Of a DNA stretch of 64,000 bases, positions 1-12,300 are shown in pieces. The notes beneath the pieces are model-generated. The model searched no databases and was not told the origin of the DNA. It was given only the letters and a program-made list of their open reading frames with translations. The first letter of the stretch is position 1. Each line of letters opens with the position of its first letter. Source of the stretch: Lutjanus erythropterus (Eukaryota; Chordata; Actinopteri; Lutjaniformes; Lutjanidae); contig CM034608.1 in the NCBI GenBank assembly GCA_020091685.1, positions 5,739,751 through 5,803,750 on the forward strand, written 5' to 3'. The position numbers and the translations under genes are program-made.

Positions 1-105
1 GCAGTAAATGTGCTACAGGCAGGAATTGAACTGGCAGCCGCTGCAGAGGACTGATAGCCTCAACACATGGTGTGCACACCCTACCAACTGAGCTATAGGG
101 GTGCC
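1..105 (-). mobile_element. tRNA-derived SINE head (cut by window edge)
   Basis: On the minus strand the element starts GGCACCCCTATAGCTCAG at position 105, containing an A-box-like TAGCTCAGTTGGTAGGG, and further on a B-box-like AGTTCAATTCC. This is the arrangement of a polymerase III tRNA-related SINE. The sequence between the boxes is longer than in a true tRNA and does not fold as one, so it is not called a tRNA gene. The tail lies beyond position 1. Confidence 0.75.
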
Positions 106-955
106 TGTAACTTTGCTTTTAATGGCAGTAATCTTGTAGTGTGGTAAGTTACTTTTAAAATTAACACTACCCAATCCTGTGAGGCGGACAGAAAATACTG
201 TAACTCAGGCAGTAATGAGCACCTCAGTATGTTACAAACACATTTAGCTTTCAACTGAGTTCTCTAATGAAAAAAGAATAGACCTTAACTTTTGCCCAGG
301 TAGCAGCAAGTTCTTCTTCAATTTATTGGAAAATTTACAAAGATGTACTATTTAACTCTGTACTGCAAAGAAAAAACTCTACTGACCATGATCTGTGATA
401 AAAACAGAATAAAAGAAGTTCCTCTCTCGCAATTCAACAAAGCAGGCAGTGCATGAAACAGGATTATTCAGCTCATCACCAATTATACAACTCTACACTG
501 AAAATTAAAAAGGAATAATTTTCAGTTTTTAGTTCTTTGATCCATTAAATTGATCATATAACATGACATGCCAATCTTTTTTTGACTGAACTGCCATATA
601 ATTTAGATTCAGATGTTTAGTATTCTGCGTGTGGAGAGCATAATCACTTTTGGCCGAGTTCTTTGATCCATGAAAGAGAATTATTTAGATGCACTATTCA
701 TTTTCTCACTCTGAACCACAGACCTATTCACGCTGCATGAGGCAGGGTTTATGTAAATACCCACTTTTTATCAACCTAAATCAATGTGCAACAGAGAGCA
801 AAGTCAAGTCATGGACACTTTCCTGCCCACAGGAAAAGACGAGAACTTACTGAAAAGCAATTTGTCTTCAGAACAGTGACTGAGTGACCTGTCCAGAGAA
901 ATCGAAATGTTGGAGCTTCTTTGCTTTGGTTTGACTTGGTGTAAAGCATCAATGT

Positions 956-1354
956 CAGGGCTCAACAACAAGACTTGCCCAAGGCAAGTAAAAATGCCAT
1001 GTTGGGTCATTAAATCTGGCAATTCACTTGCCCGACTGGGCAAGTGATAAAAAATAATTGAAGTATGAAACTGTGATAATAGATGGAGAAAAGCAGGAAA
1101 TCTCTTATCAAAACAAACTGAATATCTTTGGGTTTTGGACTGAAACAACATAAATGAAGATATCACCTTGAACTCTGACATTTTATAGATACTGCAGCCC
1201 TTAAACATGAAAATTAACTTTAGCCTTTGTTGTATTTAATAATTGCTAATAAATAAAACCATTTTTAATGGGGGAAAGCAAAAATTGACTTTAGGCAAGT
1301 AGATTTCTGACCCAGTTGCTCGACCAGGCAAGTGAAAAGAAACATTGAACCCTG
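956..1354. mobile_element. Short non-autonomous DNA transposon with inverted termini
   Basis: Left end CAGGGCTCAACA and right end ATTGAACCCTG are imperfect inverted repeats, and just inside each lies a related GGCAAGT-containing stretch. The flanks share the 5-bp direct repeat AATGT. No coding potential. Superfamily uncertain; hAT-like is a guess. Confidence 0.6.
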
Positions 1355-3099
1355 AATGTACTACAGAATCAGCATTCTGGGAACTCAAATTCAAATATCT
1401 CTAGTTCAAACATTTTTTTCATGTCACTGACATTTAGAGCTGCCTGCTGAGGAAGCCCTAAAAGACTTAACAAATGACATTTGCAGATTACACTAGACAA
1501 ACACACCGTGGGTTGATCACAACTCACACTGCAAGATCATTCACATTTACACAGATTATAGTGCAAATATTCTCACATAATTAATAAAAAAAAATTAAAC
1601 ATGTTTAATCCTTGTGTGTTGTGACATGCAGTTGCTAATATACAGCAATATATTAATAATCCTCTAAAGTGTCACCTGCTTCTGTTTGTCTTAAAATCAA
1701 GCTTTCCTGTGAAGGCATGCCACTCTGAATTACTTCAGTTATTTCCTCCCTCATTTATGTAAGCTCCAGTAGTGCACAATGATACTGAACCTGGTAACCT
1801 CACTGTTATTACAAGACTCCAGTGTGACTCACACTCTCACTGCTTCAGACGGTTTGTCAAGAAATTGCTCAAACATGTAAAGCATGTAAATCTATTATAA
1901 GCCAAAAGGGCAGTGCCATGGATTACCCAAAGTGTGGCCATAATGCCCCTTCTAAAACTAACAGCCATTTTGGCATACCCTGTTTTGAACTGGCTGTTTT
2001 GAAGTTTCAGATTTGCTTATTTAAAACTACATGGGACACAGATAAACAAACTTTTCCCAGTCCCTCTGTCATGCTGAACAGTAGCATAAGATACTCCCAC
2101 TCTCCCAAATGTAGGTTACATTTTTGCCACATTTTGTTACATTAACAGCTAACTCACGAGCTAACATTAGCTAACCATTAACATTATGTGGTAAGGACAG
2201 GCAACTTAACAGTGTACAGTCTAAGTATTAATACATGTGTTGAAGGTTTACCAGGATGCTGCTGCAAACGGAAAGCAACACACCAGGTAGTTCCTTCACT
2301 AACAGCTGAAATACCATCATACACACAATATACTTGAATCAGCAGTGTTGGGAGTCGGCGTGTATCTGAGCCACCAACCAGCACATATCTTGATGAGAAA
2401 TCTTAACTTTTGAAACAGTTCACTTCTCATCCCCACAGTCTGCTCCCTCTAAACTGCACAGCTATCATGAAATCCAAAATGTTTGTACGGAATTAGAGTT
2501 TCTCTTTAAGGATTCTGTTGCTGCTGAATTGACAGAAAGATTGTCAACATTTAAGTTAACACTAATGTGCAAATGAGTTTTTTCAGCTGCTGTGATTCTG
2601 AGGTTTCAGCTAAATAATGTTTGGACAGATAAACTCAGCTTATTTTCACTGTACGCATCATCATGAATATTGCAAATTATCCTGCAAAACATGACAGCAA
2701 CTCACTAAATGCTAAAATAAATAAACAAATAAATACTAACTTTTCAGACTGAGCAGGATTCATGGCGTCTGCAGCGACATCAACTGCCACACAGTGTGGC
2801 TAACATTAGCCTGCTTTACTTGCAGTGTCCACATCTGTGCTGAATGTGGTATGACACTTTAGTCTGATACAGCCTACAAACAACCTTTATTTTCATTCTC
2901 TAGATCAAAATACTGGCAAACTACACTGGTTTTACAAGCTGTCTGTCCCTCTTTACTGGTAAAGGCTTTAGCAAGGACAGCTGTTATCTGCTCTGGGCTG
3001 CAACCCCAGCTCGTGGCTTGCAGCTACGTAACACACAGGTAACAGTGACCAATGTTGCAAGTTAATAAATATTCAGAAATAATTTAACTGACTAGCATT

Positions 3100-3158
3100 T
3101 CTGGTGACTACTGAGCGTGGCATTTAATTGACTAGTCAAATAATCGTGTCCATCCCTA
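3100..3158. mobile_element. hAT-like element terminus close to exon 8
   Basis: The sequence ending at 3158 is, on the minus strand, TAGGGATGGACACGATTATT, followed by a GACTAGTCAATT motif; this is the style of fish hAT miniature elements. The partner terminus was not found, so the element's other limit is unknown. It ends 36 bp from the exon 8 donor. Confidence 0.5.
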
Positions 3159-3194
3159 ATGACTAGAGAATCAAATCATTTTTCTTTCACTTAC

Positions 3195-3317
3195 TGCATT
3201 CCTTGATGGGTTCGTCGCTCCAGTCAGGACAGTCTCGGGCCTTGTTGCACACTTTGCTCATCTCGATACACTCCCCGCTGCGACACTTGAACTTCTCTGG
3301 CCCGTTACACTGAGTCA
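3195..3317 (-). CDS. vldlr: vldlr exon 8: LDL-A repeat 8
   Basis: 123 bp, phase 1 to phase 1, acceptor CCCCCCCACAG and donor A|GTAAGT. Encodes residues 312-352: [19 protein letters not shown], then [13 protein letters not shown]. The tryptophan in DWSDE and the EPxKEC ending match VLDLR repeat 8, the last ligand-binding repeat before the EGF domains. The next exon lies left of position 1. A hAT-like terminus ends 36 bp downstream of the donor. Confidence 0.95.
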
Positions 3318-6300
3318 CTGTGGGGGGGTAAGAATTTTACAGATGAAGAGCAATTTGTGCTTATATATAACATTCTGCAATATTTACATATAACACCTTC
3401 TACCTTTGAAAATTCAATTACATGAAAAACTACCAATGCATCACTGCCTATCAGGATACAACTTTTCTTTTACAGTTGTTCTCCTGTCTTTGTACAGAGC
3501 CATGTAAACCATTCCCCCCTGGTTCCAGTCCTTATACAAAGCTGAGCTAAAACACATTTACAATAAAGCTCCGTTCTTAAAACTGAACCTGCTACAGCCT
3601 ATGAAAGACATTAATGGTAGCTGAGTTGAAAAGGTAATGGTTAGAATGAAGATATTACTATCATTTGTAACTAGATGTCCGGAAGCATCTATATTAGCTT
3701 CTCAGGAGGGGGCTCCTCCAAAGTTAAGCAAAACTTTGGAGAGAGGAAAAACTGACATGACCATTTTTAAAGGTTATGGGACCCAAATGTCTCACTTTTA
3801 CAAACATTAATGCCAACTTCATGCAGTTTTTTGCATGCAAAAATTGTTAGTTTAGAAATGGTGTATTTAAATATTCCTGCATACTGGCATCCTGAAACAT
3901 ATATTATTATGGCTGCTGTTAAAAATGTCTTTTAGTTGGGCATCTGGAATTACTCCTCAGCTTCCCAGCTTTCAGATGATGCACAGCACTTCTATGTGGC
4001 ATATACCGCTGACCTGTTACCTCCCCTAAAGACAGATGACAGCCTCATTAAAACGTCACAACTTTTCAACTCCATATGAACTTTAGCTGGTGAAAAAGAA
4101 GACTATCTACAGGATTGAATGTGTGAAAAAATAATAACTTGTAATTAAAAAACATTGCTGTATTCAGTTCTGGAAAACTCTTCTCAGTTCTTTAAGGAGC
4201 ATAAGCCTTCAGTCTGGATTAAAACCTCAAGTAACTAAAAAGGCAGCTGAATGTTCAAAACAAACGGTGACAACAATCTCTCTTTGAGCAGTGTGAGCGA
4301 GAATCTGCTGAACTTGTCACTCTTTAAAGTCTGTTTTCAAAGCCATGTTTTATAGTACTAGAGCAAAAACAAACCAGGAGTTTTGGTATTTTTGTTCTCT
4401 TTGGTACATTTATCTTCTAAAAGAGCACACAAAATAAAATGGTGCAATTAGAACAGCCTCAAGTGGATTGTGACACTGTTTGATTGTTCTCTAAACACGT
4501 TGCTTTGGTACCTGAGCACAACCTGAGGTGGATTCTCTTTTTTCCGTTCTTTGTAAAACACATATAGAAAATGTGTAAAGACCATTTACATGCACACTGA
4601 CAAAACACACAAATACATGCAGCTCCTAAACCTCAGGACAGCCTGAGGAGGAATGTAAAAACTGTAACACACACAAGCTTAAAAAAACAGATAAATAATG
4701 TCTTTTCATTTGATGATGCCCTGAGTCATTTCTAAAGCTGTGCACGTACACACTCACACAGACACACACAGCACATACTGTTTTTGCAGTTGACTTCGTC
4801 TGATCCGTCACTGCAGTCTCTGAGGCCGTTACACTGTCTGCTGCCCAGGATACAGTTTCCATCATCACATTTGAACTGATCCGGTCCACAGGTGCGTACA
4901 GCTGCCAAGACACACAAACACACACCTGAGTTACACATGAAAGTAGAGCTGAAAGATCAATGTATCAGATAACTGATAAGCAGAAAATGGATTGACATCA
5001 ACTTTAAAATTCAACATTATCATTTAAGTCATTTATCCAGTGTTTCCTGTGGAACCAAAGGTTTGCTGGTGCTGGTTTTGTGTGCATGCATGTGTGTGTA
5101 CACAGTATGAGAATAGAGTATTAAATAAAAAGTAAGATATAAAGTGTATAGAAGGTAAATTAAAAAAAACAGATGTTAATGATGATAATCTGACCCTGGG
5201 TCACCTCTCTTGGAATCTTGTGGGTTAACTAATGTTTTGCAGCAACAACTGCACAGGCTGAGAAACACATTACCAGCAAAAACACAGTTATCAATTAAAA
5301 AAAGAACAAACATTCTTTGGTTCCAGTTTGCCAGTTAAGCAGATTTGCTGCATTTCTGTTTCATGTAATTGTAAATTGGATATATTTGGGGTTGTTGGAC
5401 CGTTACATGGATATAAACAAATCGGAAATGCCATCCTGGGTTCTAGGGATTTGTGATGACATTACTGGTTGTATCCTGATCATTGCATGAATTAATTTGG
5501 AGATAACTGGACAAGTGGATGATTGAGGATGAATTATCAAGTAATTAATGTGAAATGAAAGAAATGAGAACGCAGCAAATGGATCAATGCTCACGCTGTC
5601 TTTTTCCCCCCAAATATCGACTACTTAATTTCTTCAGCTGATTATTCCAAAGTAAAAATTTCTGAAGATAGATACTTTATTCATCCTCTTTGGGAATGAA
5701 ACTCCTTAACTCAACCTCCAATACTCATCTTTTTCTTGAGGACAAAATCTGCATTTTTTTCACTGTTCATTTGAAAAGTCAATAAATTCATATAACAAAT
5801 TATGTACAGGTTACAATGCTGGAGACATGCTTGTGGATGATACAGAAGTTCATCTGTTTTTATTTGTCAATTCTACATCTCTTTGATTTAAGGCCCATGT
5901 GACATTATCTAGGGCTGCACTGAATAATTGATAAGTTGCAACCTTTAAAATTAATGATCAGCTATTTGGATAATTGATGAATTGGTTTGAATTATTTGTA
6001 AGAGAAAGAGTCAAAATTTTCTGATTCCATTTTCCTAAATGCATATATTTTCTGGTTTCATTACTCTCTCCGACAGTAAAACTGTCATGACATAAGGCAT
6101 TTTCGGTCATCATCCTGTGCTTTGGGAAACACTGATCATAATTTTTGATAGATCAAACAACTAATCGATTAATCAAGAAAATAACTGACAGATTAAGTGA
6201 CAAAATAATCATTAGTTGCAACTCTAATCACATCCCAAAAGTCCCAAACTCATCTGACAAACACATGTCCATCACTGACTTGTTCACTTATCTTGGCATT

Positions 6301-9300
6301 CTTAAGTAAAAGGAAGATCAACACATATTAACACAGTTATAATAAAGAACAAACCAACCAGCCTGCCATGGTGACAGAAAAAATATACATTGTTATGTTG
6401 TTAAAATACTTTAATATGTTAATGACAGCTGGTGTGTACATACGACAGTTAGCTTCATCACTGCCGTCCTTGCAGTCAGGGTCTCCATCACACCTCCACT
6501 TCTTGTGAATACACTCTCCAGAGCGGCACTGCATCTCACTGGACGAACACTTGGCCGGCGGCGTCGGGTGACGGCCACAATGAGACGGAGACTCATCTGA
6601 CTGGTCCTGCAGGGGACAGAGAGCAGATGTTTCAGAGAGGAGTGAATCATGCCTTGCCTGAAAAGCTACACTCACGATTTCTTTCTTTTGATGGGGAAAC
6701 TGATGCCACTTGTAATTATAAAGATAATATGATGATGTAAATGAGAATGCTGGTTTTGTTCCACTGTGTTTTAGCCAACACTCAGCAAGCAAGCAGCAAA
6801 TCTAAAAGCTTTCACAAACTGATATCCACACTCTCTTGTACCCATTTCTTGGCAGGGAGCCTGCAATTTAACTTAAGACTTTTAAAGATGAGTTAGAATA
6901 AAAAAACAAGAACAATTTTAAACTCAAAAAGCATGTGATGTTTTGATCTGGAAATTTGGGGCACAGAACATAACCATAGAAATGATAAAAAATTACAAAA
7001 AAGGTGCAGCATAAGAGTAGGGCTTTTTCAAAACAAGTCTAACATAACCCTTTTTGGTACCAACTATACAGTGTGTTATAGGATTTAGTGATATCTAGAG
7101 GTGAGCTTGCAGATTGCAAACACTTGGTCTTACTCTCCCTTCCAAGTATGAAGAAGAACCTACTGTGGCTGAAAAAACCCCCAAAAAAAGAAAAAAGAAA
7201 ATGAAAGGCCCTCTCTAGAGCCACTGTTTGTCAGTTCTGGTCTACTGTAGAAACATGGTGGTGCAGCATGTAGGTCTGGGTACTGTTCACATTTGAACCG
7301 AGGTACTGATACCCAGCAGTGCCTTTTTTTCTGTGCTTTACTCCCTCAGTAATAAACATGAAATTTCCTTTGTTTAAAAATAAGTCTACACTTCTCAACT
7401 TGAACATTGTTATTTCTTTCGAATATTTTATTTAAAGCATATCACACACCGCACAAAAGTAAAATCCATCCCTCTGTCTTCTCGAACCCATCCACAACCA
7501 GCAATCTGTCCATTTGTCACCAGAGCAAACCTGTTGTTTGTGTCGCAGAGGAAGCACACATGATTTCCCTCCTGTTATGTTGTGGCCACCGCTGTGCTTG
7601 CACACGCTAACATTTCACCATTAATAGTCTACAATTCTCAAAAATTGGTTTTATACTAAGGTTTCAGACATACTAATACATTTCACACACTGTGCCCTCA
7701 CCAGCTTTGCATTTCACATTACATATGCTCCAGAGAGTGTTCTGTGCTGAGCTTTGAAAAGTTTAACCACATGTGTGGCTGCTTTCGTCTTACTGTTGCC
7801 TGGACTCACTTCACTCCGCTCTGTGAACTGTAGCAAACTGCTGCTCACTCTAAAACTACTTCCTCTTTTTCTCTTCTTTATTCTCTGAGATACTCTTATA
7901 CCAAGATGCACTCCCAGGTATGGAAATTTGGCACTGACTGATTTAATGTGAACTGGTACTCTTAATGATACTGACTGACTATTTCAAAGTACAGAGGTCA
8001 GTACTCAAGCCTTGCAAAACGGCAGCCTCCATGGAAGAGTACCCACTCCCTCTGTAGATATAAAGGCTTCATTCTAAGTTAAAACATTTTAGATTCTACT
8101 ATTCCTTAGAAAAATACCAGGGTGCCTGATATCTTTCAATGATTTTCCATGCTATTGGTTAGAATAAAATTTCACTCACCCCTTCCCTTGTTGACATTTG
8201 GGAAACAAGACTTCTGCAAGAAAGACTTGCAAGGAGTACAAACCACCTACAGCTTTACTTTAATTCAACAGCTCATCTCAGAACACTTAACACAGAAAGT
8301 AGTGCACTGGAAATCCTTGCAGCTACCAAACTACATAGCAGCTGGAGAGCAATCAGCCACCACTGGAGTCTATTTACAGTATCATATAAAGGTAGCTGAT
8401 GAAAACTGTTGGGGATGTATCTTGTCATTTTCGTTTTGAAATTGGGAAATCTGCAGACACACACCACCTCCTAGCAATTCGGTACTTCTTCTCTAGCATG
8501 CACACAAGCCAAGAAATCTGCAGGTATGCAAGAATACCACAAGCAAGTCAGCCCACATGTTGACCAGGAAGTAGATCTACTGTGCTACAGTGTGTAGCAT
8601 GTTACTTTAGGTTGAATTCAAGAGCTTGAGATCATTTCTGTTTTTTAAGCTATATATATGATAAATGTTATATCACTATTGAACGGCCTTGAAACACAAT
8701 ATCAGACATTTCCAGAATTTCCCAGGTTTTGCACAGACATCAGCTATCAAAAGAGAATCCAAGCAAAGACACACCATGACCCACCGACAGGTTGACAGGT
8801 GATCTGGGAGATGTGCAGGGCAGAAATTACACGGGGACTCAGATCTCATAGATGATTTCCACTTTAATTAGAATTTAAACTGGGCAATCAGACAGAATGG
8901 GATCAAGAGGAGCAGCAGGAAGTGTTTCTCACACTTTCATCATCTCAGAAAGTCACTGACTCATGTGGGAGCAGATTAATGGAGTGTGAGAATGTGTGTG
9001 TGAAACCCCATAACCGTTAACACTGACGCAGGACTGGCTGGGTGTGAGAAAGGGAATAACAATGACCTTCCTTTTGAACACGGCGGTTTAAATATTTGTG
9101 GGTGTGAGCGTTTGCATCTTTTTTTTTTTTTTTTTTTTTTTTTTCCCTGCGAGGCCGTCACAGTGATAACCACACAGCCAATTAACAGGTAGGCAGCAAA
9201 TCGCAGACTCAGTGGAACTTGTTCTGCCGGGTGTGAAAAACGTGTTAGGAGTGTCAAAGTCACTGTGTGTGTGTGCGTGTGTGTGACCGTGTGCATGTGT

Positions 9301-12300
9301 ATGAGGCAGGTCAATAACCACAGGGTGTTGTGAAAATTGAACTTGCAGGACCGGTGAATGTGCGTGCACCCTGGGGAGATCATTCTGGCCAGTTCATTAT
9401 AGTGAGGCTAAATCTACTTAGAAAATGAGAAGGAGAGGGTTTGTGGGTTTGTATGTGCTGCCAAGTGGATAAACTCCCAACCAGAGAGAGAGTGATACTA
9501 ACATCTTTCTTCAAGACCTAACCTCAGTTTTACAAGTTGTCATACCCTATAAATCATTGCACTGCATTCGTAGTAGCATTTAAGAGCTATTGAGCATTTT
9601 CATCTTCCTGACCAGTGTTTTCAATTTTTATGGTTTTGTATTTCAAATAAAGTTTGGAGAACAGTAGCCAATGAAAGTAGCTGTCACACACACACATACA
9701 CACAAAAAACAGCCTGACTGATTCACCACACTGATTGGTTTGGCTGGTGAAACAGATGTTATCAGAGATAAGGGTAAAATTTACCTTCTCTGATCCATTA
9801 GGGGAAATTGTGTCAGATACACCGACTGTTCTTCTGCCACACTAAACGCCCCACGTTGGAATTCAGATTGAGGATATTTAGAGCCAAACTTAAAGTAACT
9901 TCATGAACTACATGTTTGCTGTGCCCTAGCTGTGACCACAACTACCCATGACAACTCTATCCTCTTGGAGGCCACACTTATAACTAGAGGGGACAGGCCC
10001 TTTGCTGCCAAGATCCCAGAAGCTCCAGAACAGACCTGCTCAGGAAAATTCTTATCTTTTCAAACTTCTAAAAACTTACTTTTCAATTAATTTATTTTAT
10101 CATAAAATGAGCAATATGTAGAGTACAAAAATGAGTACATTTATGGTTTAAGGAAGTTGTTTCCCCCCACCCCTCTTTCTCAGACATGGCAGAGACAGGC
10201 AGGCAAGTGTCGACAAGTCCTCCACTATATGTTGATCATCTGTTTATAACTGTCAATTGTCTGTCAGTGGAATTTTGTTTTAACGATAACAGGCTTATAT
10301 TTACACTGCTTTGAAAGACTTCATTAATATTTTGTTCAATATCGCAGTTATAAACACCTACTCCTTTGAAAAGATTATTAATGGTTTCTTACGACTCATG
10401 AACAGACACTCATTTGATGAGAAAACACTATTAATTTGAACTCTGATTAATGTAAAACTGACATACAAAATAGTTAAACCAGTCGAGAATAAAAATTTCA
10501 AAGGGGGGACACCATGGCTGCAGCATTCATGTCACGTGAAGCAAGTTTCAGCTTACCATGTTTCACTGATCTCTGGTGACATGTGTGATTGATTACTGTA
10601 GCATAATTTTAGGGCTGCACAATTAATTGAAATTTTATCAATATCAAAATATGGCTATCTACAATTTTCAAATTGCAGGAGGTACAATATTTGTTAAAGG
10701 CAAAATGTGTGTCAAAACACTTGTAAATTAATGAATGTCCTGTCCTACAAACCAGATTCTACAGACTTAAAAACATCTTCATTTGGTAGAGATTCCTGGA
10801 AAAAACAAAACAAACAAAACACCATAGTCATTCTTATATTTTTTTCAATCAAAATAAGAATAATGACGTAAAATAACCCTTACCTCTAATATTGCAATAT
10901 CAGTCAAAGTAAGTGCAATTAGATAATTTTTCTCATTTGTTACACAGAATACAGATTTCTCTTAATATAGATATGCAAGCATACATCCATAAAAATGTTA
11001 CACACCATTATTTTATATGTTACACACAAACAAATAATTTATCAAAGGTCAACTTATTGAGTAAAACACCCTCTGTGAGAACTTTATTATTTTCAACTAG
11101 AGTGATCTTTCTTAGGTTTGGTGGGTTCTCTTGCATCCACTTTTAAATGTACTAGGAATATTACAAAGAAGACACAATTATGCTGGCTACTGTCTTTACA
11201 TTACGGACTTCAAAGCACTAAATAGCCAGGACTGGTTCTGTTTAAAATGCACACTCCGAGGTTCTGATTGGATAAGAAAATAATTACTTATGTGTAAAAG
11301 AATAAGAATGTCATCATAGAGCAGGTCTGCTGACAAGAACATCTCAAGAAGTTTTAATTGGAGAACTGCAGTACTTTGAATTGCAGTAATACATGTCTAA
11401 TATACTGAATCACTATACATCAGTGACAGCCACTCCCACATTTTTTGCTATGCTAGTGTAATTAGTAGTTGCCGTCAACCATCCAATTAATCCTTCTGCT
11501 ATTAATAATTACATGATTGAAATAAAAGGGCATGGCTATGATCCAAAAGGACCATATCCAGGTCAAGTGAAAATATTGACAAATTCCTGCTTCTGTCTCT
11601 GTCCTCTGAAGGTGCATCAATGTAATCCTCTCAATTAATTTTGTCCATAACTTGTATTCAGGATTCATATATTTCACTTAATTATGTGACAGTACATCAG
11701 TGTGAGTGAATATGTGTTGTTGCATTGCTGTCTTACCTGGCAGTCGACGTCATCGTCGCACACCCAGCTGACGGGGATGCATGATGAGTTTCCACACTGG
11801 AACTCGCTGGGACCGCAGGAGGATGGAGCACACTCAACCTCATCAGAGCCGTCGCCACAGTCATCCTCGCCGTTACACACAAAGTTTCGGGAGATGCAGC
11901 GACCGCTGGCACACGTGAACTCATTTGGGGCGCAAGTGATATTACCTGGAGGCAGTTAGGGGAGAAGAAGAGAATGTGATAATGCTAAGAGACATCAACA
12001 TCTACAACAACATCCACAACAACATCCAACATCAATATCAAATCTGTTGTTTTTCTGAAGTTAGTTTGACTTTCCAAATAGAAACTGATCCATTCATACT
12101 CATGAGGACTGAGGCACAGGCCTTCAACTGCTGCTGCCTGCCCACTGGATTCTTTGAATTTATGGGTTGTGTTACAATAGTTCACACAGGGACATCACAG
12201 TACCACTATATAATTAGAGCTTTCTGTTGCTGCATTAATCAGGGGACATAAGGTTGGCATCACTGTGTATCCAAAAGTATACAGACACTCCTTTTTATCA

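Larger units (their letters stand above)
1..3194 (-). other. vldlr intron 8 (5' part, runs off the left edge)
   Basis: At least 3.2 kb of intron following exon 8. It holds a SINE at the extreme left, a short inverted-repeat element at 956-1354, AT-rich DNA with fragments resembling the abundant fish hAT miniature family (about 1100-1170), and a hAT-type terminus ending at 3158. I see no further exon. Confidence 0.85.
6607..11736 (-). other. vldlr intron 5 (extra intron within LDL-A repeat 5)
   Basis: 5,130 bp, GTAAGA...CCCCTGCAG, phase 0, dividing Gln216 from Asp217. It contains a TTAA-type miniature element interrupted by a second transposon (about 7067-8150), a T26 tract with a GT-rich stretch (9119-9301), a hAT-like left end near 10614, and otherwise unremarkable AT-rich DNA. 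Mammalian VLDLR lacks an intron here. Confidence 0.9.

Noticed and set aside
1..105. A true tRNA gene
   Set aside because: A- and B-box-like words are present, but the spacing and arms do not fold as a tRNA; it fits a SINE head.
8976..9383. Frames with lysine and histidine/threonine runs
   Set aside because: They are translations of the T26 tract and GT repeat.
11702..11959. Plus-strand frame over exon 5 (and a similar one over exon 4 at 15203-15532)
   Set aside because: Antisense shadows of the real vldlr exons.
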